Shown here: piece after piece, positions 1-9,408 of the stretch | Layout: each line of letters begins with the position of its first letter | Numbering within the stretch: the stretch's first letter is position 1 | NCBI GenBank assembly: GCA_965199165.1 | Contig: OZ240681.1 | Span: 5,103,811 to 5,167,810 of the forward strand | Length of the DNA stretch: 64,000 bases | Reading direction: 5' to 3' | From: LMUY01 sp965199165 | Lineage (GTDB): Bacteria; Pseudomonadota; Alphaproteobacteria; Acetobacterales; Acetobacteraceae | The notes under the pieces: generated by a model | Told to the model about the DNA's origin: nothing | What the model saw: only the letters and a program-made list of their open reading frames with translations | The model's database searches: none | Made by a program: the position numbers and the translations under genes

Positions 1-1096
1 CGCCCAGGATACCAGCCAGGTCTCGACGCTCACTGCCCAGCGGGACCGTCTGAGCGCAGAGCTCGCGGACAGTGTGGTGCAAGCGCAGTCTGCCAGCGCA
101 CGGCTGAACGATATCCAGGGGCAGCTCAGCCAGCAGACGCAAGCCGCCGCCGCCGCCAATAGCCAGCTTGTCAGCGTCCAGGCAGCGTTGACGGCGACGC
201 AGCAGAAGCTTTCGGCGACCGACACCAGCCTGTCCCAAGCCAACGCCGCCACGGCCGCCGCAACGGCCGCCACCCAGGCCGCCACTGCCCACGCGGCCGG
301 TCTGCAAGCCCAGCTGACGGCCGCCGATACCCAGGCCACCACCGCCGCAGCAAGCCTTGCGGCGGCCCGCACCGCGCTGGCGCAGGACCAGACCCAGATT
401 GCTCAGGCGCAACAGCAGGCGGTCGCCGGTAGCACGGCGCTCAGCCAGCAGAAGCAGGCGACGGATGAAGCGAATACCGAGATCGCGCTCCTCAACGAGC
501 AGATGGCGCAGCTCCGGGCGCAGCTGACCGCGATCGCCTCGGCGCTCCAGCTTCAGGAGAACCAGGGCAGGGACAAGGATGCCGAAATCGCCGATCTCGG
601 CCGCAAGCTCAACCTCGCCCTCGCCGCCAAGGTGCAGGAACTGCAACGCTACCGCAGCGACTTCTTCGGCAAGCTGCGCGAGATCCTGAAGAACCAGCCG
701 AACATCAAGGTCGTCGGCGACCGCTTCGTCTTCCAGAGCGACGTGCTCTTCCCGGTCGACGGCGCGACCATGACGCCAGCCGGGCAGGGGCAGATCGGCG
801 ACATCGCGACCGCCGTCAAAGGCATCATGAAGGAGATCCCGCCCGACCTCTCCTGGATGCTGCGGGTGGACGGCCATGCCGACAGCCAGCCTGTTACCAG
901 CGGCCAGTACAAGAACAACTGGGACTTGTCGGCCGCGCGGGCCATCGCGGTAGTGCAGCTGCTGATCCAGGATGGCGTGCCCGCGAACCACCTCGCGGCG
1001 ACGGCCTTCGCCGATACGCAGCCGATCGATCCCGCCCCCAATGCAGCCGCGTATGCGAAGAACCGCCGAATTGAATTCCGCCTGACGGACCGCTGA
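1..1096 (+). CDS. OmpA-like cell-envelope protein, 5' truncated by window edge
   Basis: The frame is open from base 2 to the TGA at 1094-1096, so the N-terminus lies outside the window. About 200 residues of Ala/Gln/Thr-rich heptad-like sequence predict a long coiled coil. A C-terminal OmpA/MotB-like domain follows, with a YRSDFFGKLREIL lead-in, a hydrophobic VLFPVDGATMTPAGQ strand and the signature RVDGHADSQPV plus a closing KNRRIEFRLTD. This domain family binds peptidoglycan non-covalently. The architecture (coiled coil then OmpA_C) is common in alphaproteobacterial envelope or MotB-like proteins; whether a membrane anchor precedes it cannot be seen. The next gene starts about 30 bp downstream on the same strand. 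Confidence 0.8.
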   Translation, partial: AQDTSQVSTLTAQRDRLSAELADSVVQAQSASARLNDIQGQLSQQTQAAAAANSQLVSVQAALTATQQKLSATDTSLSQANAATAAATAATQAATAHAAGLQAQLTAADTQATTAAASLAAARTALAQDQTQIAQAQQQAVAGSTALSQQKQATDEANTEIALLNEQMAQLRAQLTAIASALQLQENQGRDKDAEIADLGRKLNLALAAKVQELQRYRSDFFGKLREILKNQPNIKVVGDRFVFQSDVLFPVDGATMTPAGQGQIGDIATAVKGIMKEIPPDLSWMLRVDGHADSQPVTSGQYKNNWDLSAARAIAVVQLLIQDGVPANHLAATAFADTQPIDPAPNAAAYAKNRRIEFRLTDR

Positions 1097-1124
1097 GCCG
1101 CTACTCTTGATCAGGAACGGGGCG

Positions 1125-1940
1125 ATGCTCGACAACCCAGAGGTGGCGCGTCGCGAATGGACCGTCGGGGCCCAGCGGATCGTGCTGGCCGACTGCCTCC
1201 TGGGTCTGGCGGACCTGCCGCCCGAGAGCATCGACGTCTGCGTGACCTCCCCGCCCTACAACATCGGCGTCGCCTACCGCACCTACCGGGACCGGATGCC
1301 GCGCGCCGCCTATCTGGATTGGCTTGGCGAGGTCGGCCGGGCGATCCACCGCACGCTCAAGCCTGAGGGCTCGTTCTTCCTCAATGTGGGCGGCACCGGC
1401 GGCGACCCGTGGATTACGAGCGACGCCGGCCGCGCCATGGGCGAGGCCTTCGTGCTGCAGAACCACATCGTCTGGGTCAAGTCGCTGAGCATCGGCGGCG
1501 ATACGGTCGGGCATTTCAAGCCGATCACCAGCCCGCGCTACCTCAACCAGAACCACGAGACCATTTTCCATTTCACCAAGACCGGCGCGGTCGCCGTCGA
1601 CCGGCTGGCGGTGGGCGTGCCGTTCAAGGACAAGTCGAACATCGCCCGCTGGGGCCACGCGCGGGACCGGCGTTGCGCCGGCAACGTCTGGTTCATCCCC
1701 TACCAGACCGTGAAGTCCCGCACCGAGAAGTTCGATCATCCGGCGGGCTTCCCGGTCGAGCTGCCGTTGCGCTGCATCCAGCTGCACGGGGTCGAGGCGC
1801 CGTGCGTGCTCGACCCGTTCCTGGGCGCGGGGACGACGCTGGTCGCGGCGCAGAGGCTCGGCGCCCATGGCATCGGTTTCGAGATGGATGCCGACTACGC
1901 CGAACGGGCGGTACAGAGGCTCGCGAGCGACTCGCCGTAG
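1125..1940 (+). CDS. Site-specific DNA methyltransferase (N4/N6 amino type, beta-class order)
   Basis: About 271 residues. The catalytic motif IV appears as TSPPYN near residue 40 and the AdoMet-binding motif I as DPFLGAGTT near residue 240, so the motif order is IV then I, as in beta-class amino-methyltransferases such as CcrM and MboII-type enzymes. SPPY rather than DPPY is frequent in N4-cytosine enzymes, but adenine methylation is not excluded. The protein lacks the C-terminal extension of CcrM. I chose ATG 1125, with AGGA eight bases upstream, over a TTG at 1107. No restriction endonuclease or specificity subunit is adjacent, so it is probably a solitary methyltransferase. Target sequence unknown. 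Confidence 0.88.
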   Translation: MLDNPEVARREWTVGAQRIVLADCLLGLADLPPESIDVCVTSPPYNIGVAYRTYRDRMPRAAYLDWLGEVGRAIHRTLKPEGSFFLNVGGTGGDPWITSDAGRAMGEAFVLQNHIVWVKSLSIGGDTVGHFKPITSPRYLNQNHETIFHFTKTGAVAVDRLAVGVPFKDKSNIARWGHARDRRCAGNVWFIPYQTVKSRTEKFDHPAGFPVELPLRCIQLHGVEAPCVLDPFLGAGTTLVAAQRLGAHGIGFEMDADYAERAVQRLASDSP

Positions 1941-1974
1941 GCGCTGTTCGCAGGTCGTGTGGCGGCCTTAACAG

Positions 1975-2000
1975 AGCCAAGACCTAGCGGGATCTTGGCT
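1975..2000. other. Inverted repeat after the methyltransferase
   Basis: Perfect 8-bp arms AGCCAAGA / TCTTGGCT separated by 10 bases, 35 bp past the methyltransferase stop. No T-run follows on either strand, so it is at best a weak or factor-assisted terminator. Confidence 0.3.
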
Positions 2001-2149
2001 ACTGCGGACACATGGCCGATGATCGCCCTCATGTCCACCAGGTTGGACGGGCACAGCGCCCCATCGAGTTAGGGCCGAAGTGCGACGAGTTGACGGCCGT
2101 CAACTGGGTCAGGCAGACTGTCGTTACGGTACAGAACCCATTGCTTGCG

Positions 2150-3028
2150 TTATAGTGGAGCGACGGCCTGTTCCAAAAGACATCTGCTTTCGACACGATC
2201 CGTCACCGGTTGGCCACTCCCGTCTCCCAGCATTGCATCGGTAAAGGCTTTGCAGAGGGTCGCCACGTTCTCCGGCTGGATGACGCTATGATGGTCGCCC
2301 GGCAGATCGATGATCTGAAGCGAGAAAAAATGTCTGTTCCAACCGAGATCGGGTGCCTCGTCAGGCGCATCCTGATGGCTCGAGCGGAACAAGACGCCGG
2401 GCACGTCAAGCCGTGGCCGATCGTTTTTCATCCGCTCGATGAGGTCCAGCAGGAGGTGTTGACGGAGGCGGCAGGTGACGTGCCCGTAGAGGTCCTCCTG
2501 TAAATCGAACGGCAGATGGAAGCGGCGGAGGCGCCCGAGCGCAATTAGCAGCCCGGGTCTGCGCAACCGCGTGACGGCGCCGACGATGGTGCGTGCGATC
2601 TCCTGGGAAAGCTGACGGTCACGCATGGCGAGAGCCCAGCGGCGCCAGCGGGCTTGCGGCGAAGCCGCGCTTGCCGGCACATGCGAGCTTGACGGCGCAT
2701 CGACCAGGCCCACCCGGTCGACGCGGCGTCCGGCGGCGGTCAGAGCTTCGGCCACCGCGTAGGCCAACGTGCCGCCGAAGGAATAGCCCGCCAGAACCAG
2801 GTTGCCCGTAGGCGCCACGGATTCCACTTGCTCGCAACAGTGATCGATGAGTTGATCGAGCGTCAAGGCACGGGTGTGATCGGTCCAAAAGGGGAATTTG
2901 ACGGGAGTACACCGCAACGCGGGGGCACAGCCTACCCGAAGGGCGGCGAGTTCCCGATCGTCTCCGCCGAGGCCGGGAAAAAGAAGCACGTGCGGACGAT
3001 CCAGAGAATTAGCCAAGGAATCCAGCAT
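2150..3028 (-). CDS. Solitary NRPS/PKS-type thioesterase (alpha/beta hydrolase)
   Basis: About 292 residues. The protein starts with the PHVLLFPGLGGDD oxyanion-hole strand. It carries the nucleophile elbow GYSFGG near residue 90 and the His-containing GDHHSVIQPENV near residue 260, where type I/II thioesterases (EntF, SrfA-TE) have their catalytic His. Such domains release acyl or peptidyl chains from carrier-protein thiols. Here the domain stands alone with no adenylation, condensation or ketosynthase gene in the window, so its substrate is unknown; a type II editing role or a remnant of a larger cluster are both possible. ATG 3028 is taken as start; a GTG at 3043 is the alternative. Confidence 0.72.
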   Translation of the reverse strand: MLDSLANSLDRPHVLLFPGLGGDDRELAALRVGCAPALRCTPVKFPFWTDHTRALTLDQLIDHCCEQVESVAPTGNLVLAGYSFGGTLAYAVAEALTAAGRRVDRVGLVDAPSSSHVPASAASPQARWRRWALAMRDRQLSQEIARTIVGAVTRLRRPGLLIALGRLRRFHLPFDLQEDLYGHVTCRLRQHLLLDLIERMKNDRPRLDVPGVLFRSSHQDAPDEAPDLGWNRHFFSLQIIDLPGDHHSVIQPENVATLCKAFTDAMLGDGSGQPVTDRVESRCLLEQAVAPL

Positions 3029-3043
3029 AACCGGAGGATCCAC

Positions 3044-3631
3044 AGGTTTGACGGGCCGAAATTGGCTCCGCTCGACACTCTTTGCTAAGCCGTAACCTCA
3101 TCAAACTTGGTTTTCGGATCGCCTAAGGTTGGCGTCCAAGCGGGTTTTTTGTGCCGCTGCAGTGGGGCTGCTGTCTAGGTTGCATAACAGACGAGCACGC
3201 CGACCGCGGGCTTACCCGATCGTTCAGCCTTATGCCCGAGCTAACAGGTCCGAGACTTAGTCTCGATGGATCAAAATGCCCTTCCGGATCCCTCCCCTGT
3301 CGTTACCAGGTCAACCGGTCTCCACAAACGAATCAGGCTGGCAACGAAGAAGCTAGTCTGGCCGTAATCGCGGCCGGCATATCGCGCATTGTCGAATACC
3401 TCCGTCGTTCCGATCCGCAACAGACTGACCCGATTGTATAGCCCTGTGCCAGGGAGGCTTGAGAAGGCAAAGCACCAGGCCTGCCGCCGCAGAAAGCCAA
3501 GCGATCCGAATGGACTATTGCCCAACAATAGCTTTACCGTCGGCAGGCGCGCGCCCGTTGCCCGGAAGGCCCTGCACCATCGGCATGTGCAGCGGCACTA
3601 ACCGGCGTTGCGGCGACAAACTGGACGATCG
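3044..3631. other. Gene-free interval of about 590 bp
   Basis: I see no credible gene. Short open frames exist on both strands (for example 3271-3528 minus, 85 codons) but none shows a recognisable motif, a good ribosome-binding site or the codon-position GC bias of the neighbours. The DNA looks less GC-rich than the flanking genes and contains a small CGAGAC/GTCTCG palindrome near 3250-3264. It may be degraded sequence between the thioesterase and the efflux operon. Confidence 0.5.
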
Positions 3632-5071
3632 TTACGGATCCACGATCCTCCACCCACCGCCAAGAGCCTTGTAGAGTCCGACAAGATCCGTCTCGATCTC
3701 GGTCTCGCTCTGGGCAAGGTCATCCTCGCCCTGCAGCACGGCGGATTCCGCCGAGATGACGTTGAGGAAATCCGTCGCACCCTGCTGGTAACTTTGCTGC
3801 GCCGCGGCAAGCGCGTTGCGGTCCTTCTCGACAGCTTCGGCCACCAGGTCATGCCGCTGCTGCGCCGCCGCATAGGCCGTCAGCGCATCGTCCACGTCCT
3901 GCCAGGCGGCGAGAACCGTGTCCCGATAATCGAGCGCCGCCTCCCGCTGCTGCGAGCGGCGAAGGCGCAACGTGCCGCGAAGCTGTCCGCCTTGGAACAG
4001 GGGCAGGTTGATCGTCGGCCCGACCGTCGCCTCCAGATCCGGCATCGAGAAGGCATTGAGAACGTGCAGGCCCTGCAGCCCGGCATGTCCTGTCAACGTG
4101 ATGTCCGGATAGAAGTCGGCGACCGCGACCCCCGTCTCCGCCGTCGCCATATGCAGCCGTGCCTCCGCCTCGCGAATATCGGGCCGGCGGCGGAGGAGAG
4201 TAGACGGCAGACCGACCGGCACCGCTGGCGGCACGAGCGGCGGCGCGGCGACCGGCGTCAGCTCGCCCGCAAGCGCCCGCGGCGGTTCCGCCAGAAGATA
4301 GCCGATCGCGTTGATGAGTCGCGCAGCCTCTTCCCGCAGCGGCGGCAGCTCGGACGCGATGGTGGCTTGCTGCGCCTCGGCGTTCGCGATGTCCAAGGTC
4401 GTCGCGACGCCATTCGCGAACTGGTCGCGCACCAGCGCGAGGTCATGATCGGCGAGGGCGAGGTTGCGCCGGTTGATCGCCTCCCGCGCCTGCGTGCCGC
4501 GCAGCTGCATGTAGTCCTGCGCGAGATCCGCGATGGCGCGCAGAGCGATTGCGTGCCGCGCCTCGATCGCCGCTTCGGTATCGGCCCGCTCGGCCTCCAC
4601 CGCCCGTCTCACCCGGCCGAACAGATCGAGCTCCCAGGAGGATTGCAGGCTGTTCTCCCACAGGCTGAAGCCCAGCGGCGCGCCCGGCGCCGGCTCGACC
4701 AGCGAGACGGGGCCATTCGGGCTCTCCCGCGTGAAGGTGTATTGGGACTGGGCGCTGATGTGGGGCAGCCCCTGGGACGCTGCCACCTGGGTCTCGGCCT
4801 GGCCCTGCTGCACCCGCTCCAGCGCGCCGGCGAGGCTGATATTCTGCCGCGACAACCGGTCCACCAGCGAGGTCAGCTCCGGATCGCCGAAGCTCTCCCA
4901 CCACTGCTCCTCCACCGGCCCGCCATAGGTGCGGCTGCCGACGTCGCTCGGCTCACCGCCCCAGGCGGCCGGGTTGTCCGTCTGCGGCTCCTGGAAGTCC
5001 GGCCCGACCGTGCAGCCCGCCAGGGCCGCCAAGACAAGGGCGAAGAACACGCACGCCCGTCTCTGCTTCAA
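3632..5071 (-). CDS. Outer-membrane efflux lipoprotein, NodT/OprM family
   Basis: 479 residues. The N-terminus has a type II signal peptide with lipobox LAGC (Cys20) followed by TVGPDFQEP, the hallmark start of NodT-type outer-membrane factors. Two repeats of the OEP fold follow, with family motifs such as SSWELDLFGRVRR and RRRPDIREAEARLHMATAETGVA. The protein forms the trimeric TolC-like exit channel of a tripartite pump. It is the last gene of the emrB/emrA/nodT-like operon; its ATG overlaps the stop of the adaptor gene by 4 bp (ATGA), which implies translational coupling. The exported substrate cannot be deduced. Confidence 0.93.
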   Translation of the reverse strand: MKQRRACVFFALVLAALAGCTVGPDFQEPQTDNPAAWGGEPSDVGSRTYGGPVEEQWWESFGDPELTSLVDRLSRQNISLAGALERVQQGQAETQVAASQGLPHISAQSQYTFTRESPNGPVSLVEPAPGAPLGFSLWENSLQSSWELDLFGRVRRAVEAERADTEAAIEARHAIALRAIADLAQDYMQLRGTQAREAINRRNLALADHDLALVRDQFANGVATTLDIANAEAQQATIASELPPLREEAARLINAIGYLLAEPPRALAGELTPVAAPPLVPPAVPVGLPSTLLRRRPDIREAEARLHMATAETGVAVADFYPDITLTGHAGLQGLHVLNAFSMPDLEATVGPTINLPLFQGGQLRGTLRLRRSQQREAALDYRDTVLAAWQDVDDALTAYAAAQQRHDLVAEAVEKDRNALAAAQQSYQQGATDFLNVISAESAVLQGEDDLAQSETEIETDLVGLYKALGGGWRIVDP

Positions 5072-6222
5072 TTGGCCGTCACCCGCGTATCGTGGCCGGC
5101 CTGGCGGGCGACGACATCGGCGAGACCGGTGTGGACCGTCGTCTCCACCGAAAGGCCGAGGCGGAGAAGCCTCGCCAGCGGCTGGTTCGGCACGAGCACG
5201 ACCTTTACCGCCAGGCGCTGCACGATCTTGGTGAAGTTGCCCGTCGCGTTGTCGGGCGCGATGGGCGAGAAGACCGCGCCGGAGGCAGGAGCGACGCTGT
5301 CGACGACGCCGTTCAGCACGATGTCGTAGGCGTCGACATGGATGCGGACGGATTGGCCGGGCAGCATGTGGCGCAGCGCCAGTTCCCGGTAATCCGCCTC
5401 GATATAAACGTCATTCAGCGGCACCAGAACCATCATGGCCGCTCCGGGCGTGACGTAGTTCCCGACCTGGACGGACTTCTCGCCGATCATCCCGCTCAGG
5501 GGGGCGACGACGCGCGTGTAGGACAGGTTCAGCCGCGCCTGAGCGAGCGCCGCCTGGTCCGCCTGCACCGTCGCCTGCGCGGAGGCGCGCTGGGCCCGGA
5601 GGACGTCGAGCTGATGCTGGGACGCCTGGAGGGAGGCCTCGGCCGCCGCAAGCTGCGCCTGCTGGACCCGCAATGTGCTCTGCGCTTCCTGGGCCTTCTC
5701 CTGCGGCCCGGCGCCACTCGCCGCCAGGTTGCTGTAGCGGCGGGCATTGGCCTCGGCCAGGGTCAGCTGGGCGCGGATCTCGTCGGTCTGCGCGCTGTTC
5801 TCGTTGATTTCCGACGGCTGCCGGCCGATGAGGGCCGAACTGTCCTGGACCTCCGCCTGATCGCGAGCGAGTTGCGCCTCGGCCTGATCGACCGCGGCCT
5901 GGAAGTCTCGCGGATCCAGCATCGCCAGAACCTGGCCGGCCTGAACCTGCTGGTTGTCATGCACGTCGACGGAGACGACCTGCCCCGCCACACGCGGCGC
6001 GACGGATGTGTAGTGCGCCGTGACATAGGCGTCGTCCGTCCAGATATCCGGGTCGGGCACGTAGATGATGGCGAGAACGACGCCGATGAACCCGACGACG
6101 ATGGCGCCGGCGAGGAACCAGGGCCACAGCGGCGTCCGCTTCTCCTCCTGCGGGTTCTGGCCGCCGCCGCTCTGGCTCTGATTGTCCTGGTGGTCGGACT
6201 GGTTCGACTGATGGGTGTCCAT
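5068..6222 (-). CDS. HlyD/EmrA-family periplasmic adaptor
   Basis: 384 residues. A polar Gln/Asn-rich cytoplasmic tail is followed by one transmembrane helix (WPWFLAGAIVVGFIGVVLAI) and the characteristic TDDAYVTAHYTSVAPRVAGQV biotinyl-lipoyl half-domain. A long Ala/Gln-rich alpha-helical hairpin and the second half-motif SYTRVVAPLSGMIGEKSVQVG come next, then the beta-barrel. This is the EmrA-type membrane-fusion protein that links an inner-membrane MFS pump to the outer-membrane channel. It sits 9 bp downstream of the MFS gene and overlaps the channel gene by 4 bp. Confidence 0.94.
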   Translation of the reverse strand: MDTHQSNQSDHQDNQSQSGGGQNPQEEKRTPLWPWFLAGAIVVGFIGVVLAIIYVPDPDIWTDDAYVTAHYTSVAPRVAGQVVSVDVHDNQQVQAGQVLAMLDPRDFQAAVDQAEAQLARDQAEVQDSSALIGRQPSEINENSAQTDEIRAQLTLAEANARRYSNLAASGAGPQEKAQEAQSTLRVQQAQLAAAEASLQASQHQLDVLRAQRASAQATVQADQAALAQARLNLSYTRVVAPLSGMIGEKSVQVGNYVTPGAAMMVLVPLNDVYIEADYRELALRHMLPGQSVRIHVDAYDIVLNGVVDSVAPASGAVFSPIAPDNATGNFTKIVQRLAVKVVLVPNQPLARLLRLGLSVETTVHTGLADVVARQAGHDTRVTAN

Positions 6223-6231
6223 GGCGGCGCT

Positions 6232-7779
6232 CTACTTGTTCGCCAGCATGATGCGCGGCGGATAGGTCCGGACGGGCAGGATGCAGACCATGACCATCAG
6301 GAAAACGACGATGCCCGCAATGACGATGAAGGCATCGCTGAGCACGAGCACATCGGTCTGCGCCCGCATGGCGCCCGCGAGCAGCGACAGCGCATCGGGC
6401 GAGCGGGGCGCGCCGGTCGGTAGCAGCGCCGGCACCTGCTGCGGATCGACGATCGGCGCCTGGATGAGCCTGTAGCGGTCGAGCCCCATCTGGTCCGTGA
6501 TCCGGTCCGAATGCAGCGCGCCGCGCCAGCGCGTGATGAGTTGCAGCAGCCAGGGCCCGATCGCCTCCGCGATGCCGCGCGGCGTGTTGAACAGTGCCGA
6601 GCCGAACGGCCCTTCCTGCGGCTGGATGCTGTTGGTCGACATCATGAGCAGCGGCACCACCACCAGCGCCTCGCCGGCCGCCTGGAACGTCTGCCAGATC
6701 AGGAACTGCCCGCTATCCCAGGCGCTGGTGAGCCGGCTGTCCCCGATGAGGGCGGCCAGGATGCAGCCATAGCCGATGAAGTTCAGGACGCGGGCATCCA
6801 CCGAAGGGATGTCGAGCAACTTGGCGACGATAGGCAGAAAGATCAGCTGAAGCAGGGCGATGACCAGCGAGAGAATATAGAGCTGGCTGGGACGGAACTG
6901 CTGGACCTGCTGGAGGTATGTAAAGGGCATCGTGGAGGACGATGTGCTGATAATGATGAAGCAGAACAGCGTGAGCGCGCCATAGGCGAGATTGCGCCGC
7001 CCGAGTAGCTGCAGCTTGAATAGCGGCACCTCGTGATACCATTCGTTGACGAGAAGCAACGGGATTGCGATGACGCTGATCAATGCGAGGACGCAGATGG
7101 CGGGGGAGTTCCACCAGTCGAGCCGGTCGCCCTGCTGCAACATCGTCGTCAGGGAGCCCACGCCGACGGCGACCAGCACCATGCCGCGCCAGTCGATCTT
7201 GCGCAGCCGATCGAGCTGCGGCTTCTCCTTCGGCATGCCATACCAGACGAGCACGGCCGCGATGGCGCAGAGCGGGATCGCCTGGAAGAAGACGAACTGC
7301 CAGCCGACCTCATCCGTCCAAAGTGCCGCCGCCGGCGCGCTGAGGTTGGGAAAAAAGCTCGTGGTGAGCGCGTAGGCGACGAGGCCATAGAGGCGGATAG
7401 CTGGCGGGAGCACGCGCAGCGCCGTCGTCATCAGCAGCGGGATGGTCAGTCCGCCGCCGATCCCTTGCAGGATGCGGAGGCCATACAGGACCGTCAGGTT
7501 CGGCGAAAAAGGCACAAGCACCGTGGAGATGCAGACGAGCGCCGTCACAAACAGCACAAAGCGCCGCAGCGTAAAGGTGACAGCCCACCATGGCGATATT
7601 GCTAGTCCGAAACACTCGCCCGAGACGTAGAGGCTGGTGATCCAGGTGCCCGGATCGTGACTGATGCCAAGGCCGCCCATGATGTCCGGCAGGGCGATCG
7701 CGCTGACCTGATCGTTGAGCTCACCCGCGAAGGCGACGACGATCACCCCCGCGAGCCCGATCAGCGGGCGTTTGTCCAA
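6232..7779 (-). CDS. DHA2-family MFS multidrug transporter, EmrB-like
   Basis: About 515 residues with roughly 14 hydrophobic segments. The first, LIGLAGVIVVAFAGELNDQVSAIALPDIMGGLG, matches the DHA2 (EmrB/QacA) start where an acidic residue follows helix 1. LRILQGIGGGLTIPLL is the motif C region. It exports small hydrophobic compounds with the downstream adaptor and channel. The frame extends to 7866, but the extra residues are polar and unlike the family; the TTG at 7779 with GGAAG seven bases before it is preferred. First gene of a three-gene operon. No TetR or MarR regulator is adjacent. Confidence 0.9.
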   Translation of the reverse strand: MDKRPLIGLAGVIVVAFAGELNDQVSAIALPDIMGGLGISHDPGTWITSLYVSGECFGLAISPWWAVTFTLRRFVLFVTALVCISTVLVPFSPNLTVLYGLRILQGIGGGLTIPLLMTTALRVLPPAIRLYGLVAYALTTSFFPNLSAPAAALWTDEVGWQFVFFQAIPLCAIAAVLVWYGMPKEKPQLDRLRKIDWRGMVLVAVGVGSLTTMLQQGDRLDWWNSPAICVLALISVIAIPLLLVNEWYHEVPLFKLQLLGRRNLAYGALTLFCFIIISTSSSTMPFTYLQQVQQFRPSQLYILSLVIALLQLIFLPIVAKLLDIPSVDARVLNFIGYGCILAALIGDSRLTSAWDSGQFLIWQTFQAAGEALVVVPLLMMSTNSIQPQEGPFGSALFNTPRGIAEAIGPWLLQLITRWRGALHSDRITDQMGLDRYRLIQAPIVDPQQVPALLPTGAPRSPDALSLLAGAMRAQTDVLVLSDAFIVIAGIVVFLMVMVCILPVRTYPPRIMLANK

Positions 7780-7947
7780 GAGGCATCTTCCATGAGTGTC
7801 GCAGTTCCACGTGTCCGCGCGTGATGTGGTTCCACGCGCCCCTGTGGCAAGCGTCCGTCCGCGCACGTCAACGTTGTGACATGGATGCGGCCGTCGAACC
7901 TGCGTTCGGTGACGCCGCGCCCGCCCGGCTGGAGCGGGCGAAGCGCG

Positions 7948-9300
7948 TCAGGCGACCGGGTCGGGAATGGGCGTCAGCTTCCCCAGCAGAAAGACGTAGG
8001 AGAGGATGCCGACGATCAGCACGATGCCGGCGGTCATGAACGCCCCGGTGAAGGAATGCGTCGCGCCAACGATGTAGCCGGTCGCGATCGGCGCGACCGC
8101 GCCCATCAGGTTGTTCAAGAAATTCATGATGCCGCCGATGGAGCCGGTGGCGCCGCGCGGCGCGATCAGCGACGGGATGGACCAGCCGACGGGGGCCGCC
8201 GCCGCAAGCCCGCTCAGCGCGATCGAGATCCAGACCACCGCCCAGACCGGGCTCGTCGTGAGCGTGGCGCCGAAGACCGCAAGACCGAGCAGCATGCCCA
8301 CCACGAGCACGGTCTTGCGGACGAGCGTCTCGTCGAGACCGCGCGTGATGAGGCGGTCGATCAGCCAGCCGCCGACGACGAGATCCGCGACAGTCGCGCA
8401 GCCCCAGGGGATCGTCGCGAAGCCGGCCGACTTCAGGATGCTCATGTGCATCGTCTGGACGAGGTAATTCGGCAGCCAGGTCAGGAACAGGTAGAAGGAA
8501 TAGCCGTAGGCGGCGAACCCGATCGTGAGCCCCCAGACCTTCCGGCTCCTCAGCAAATACCCGAGCATGGCGATTTCGCCTTTCTCCGCGCCCCCCTCGG
8601 GTGCGGCGCCGCCCTCGCGGAGATAGTCGCGCTCCTCGGCGCTGAGGCGGGGATGCTTGCTCGGATCACGGTAGAAGACGAAGAAGGCGAGGAAATACAG
8701 GAAGCTCAGGGCGCCGGTGATCGCAAATCCCCACCGCCAGCCGAACCGCACGACGGCGAAGGCCACGAGCGGCACGCCGATGACGTTGGAGAACTTGGCG
8801 GCTGCGTCGAAGATCGAGGTCGCCAGCGCCCGCTCCTTGCGGGGAAACCAATAGCCGGTGGCCTTGGAACTCGCCGGGAAACCGGGCGCCTCGGCCACCC
8901 CCAGCAGGATGCGCGCGCCGAAGATGCTGCCGAAGCCCTGGGCCAAGGCGGTCACCGCGCACATGAGCGACCAGAAGAACGTGCTGATGCGGTTGACCCG
9001 GGTCACGCCGAACCGATCGAGGATCATGCCCGTCGGCACTTGCATCAAGGCGTAAGACCAGAAGAAGCCACTGAAGAGCCAGCCGAGCTCGCCGTTGGTC
9101 AGACCGAACTCGTGCTTGAGCTGCGGCGCGGCGACCGACAGGTTGATGCGGTCGAAGTAATTGATGAGGACCCCGACACCGAGGAGGACGCCGATCCCCC
9201 AGCGAAGCCTGGGGATGCGCCGGCCGCCGGCGGCCTTCGCTACCGGCTCTCCTCGGGGCCGCGTCGTCGCGAGCGCGCGATCCGGGTTGTCTATTGCCAT
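7948..9300 (-). CDS. MFS transporter, anion:cation symporter (ACS) family
   Basis: About 450 residues and 12 predicted helices. Family features include NYFDRINLSVAAPQLKHEFGL in helix 1, the motif A loop GMILDRFGVTRV and GVAEAPGFPASSKATGYWF, typical of glucarate/galactonate/phthalate permeases (GudP, DgoT). It probably imports an organic acid with protons. Start ATG 9300 is chosen because AGGA precedes it by nine bases and because the upstream residues are not family-like; the open frame reaches 9387. It stands alone with no catabolic gene beside it, so the substrate is unassigned. Confidence 0.9.
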   Translation of the reverse strand: MAIDNPDRALATTRPRGEPVAKAAGGRRIPRLRWGIGVLLGVGVLINYFDRINLSVAAPQLKHEFGLTNGELGWLFSGFFWSYALMQVPTGMILDRFGVTRVNRISTFFWSLMCAVTALAQGFGSIFGARILLGVAEAPGFPASSKATGYWFPRKERALATSIFDAAAKFSNVIGVPLVAFAVVRFGWRWGFAITGALSFLYFLAFFVFYRDPSKHPRLSAEERDYLREGGAAPEGGAEKGEIAMLGYLLRSRKVWGLTIGFAAYGYSFYLFLTWLPNYLVQTMHMSILKSAGFATIPWGCATVADLVVGGWLIDRLITRGLDETLVRKTVLVVGMLLGLAVFGATLTTSPVWAVVWISIALSGLAAAAPVGWSIPSLIAPRGATGSIGGIMNFLNNLMGAVAPIATGYIVGATHSFTGAFMTAGIVLIVGILSYVFLLGKLTPIPDPVA

Positions 9301-9408
9301 GACGGTGTTCCTCGCGATGCCGCGCTCTCTGAGAGCAGAGGCGACTGAAAGCCCAGGAACGTCATCTAGCGTAGCCTCGGAAAACACTGAGACTACGGAG
9401 GCCGACCG

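Noticed and set aside
2012..2155. 47-codon open frame after the methyltransferase
   Set aside because: No overlapping gene, but no ribosome-binding site or recognisable sequence either; left uncalled.
3271..3528. 85-codon minus-strand frame in the gene-free interval
   Set aside because: No motif, no start signal and no similarity that I can recognise.
5092..6423. 443-codon plus-strand frame opposite the EmrA-like gene
   Set aside because: Low-complexity Arg/Asp/Gly shadow of the coding strand.
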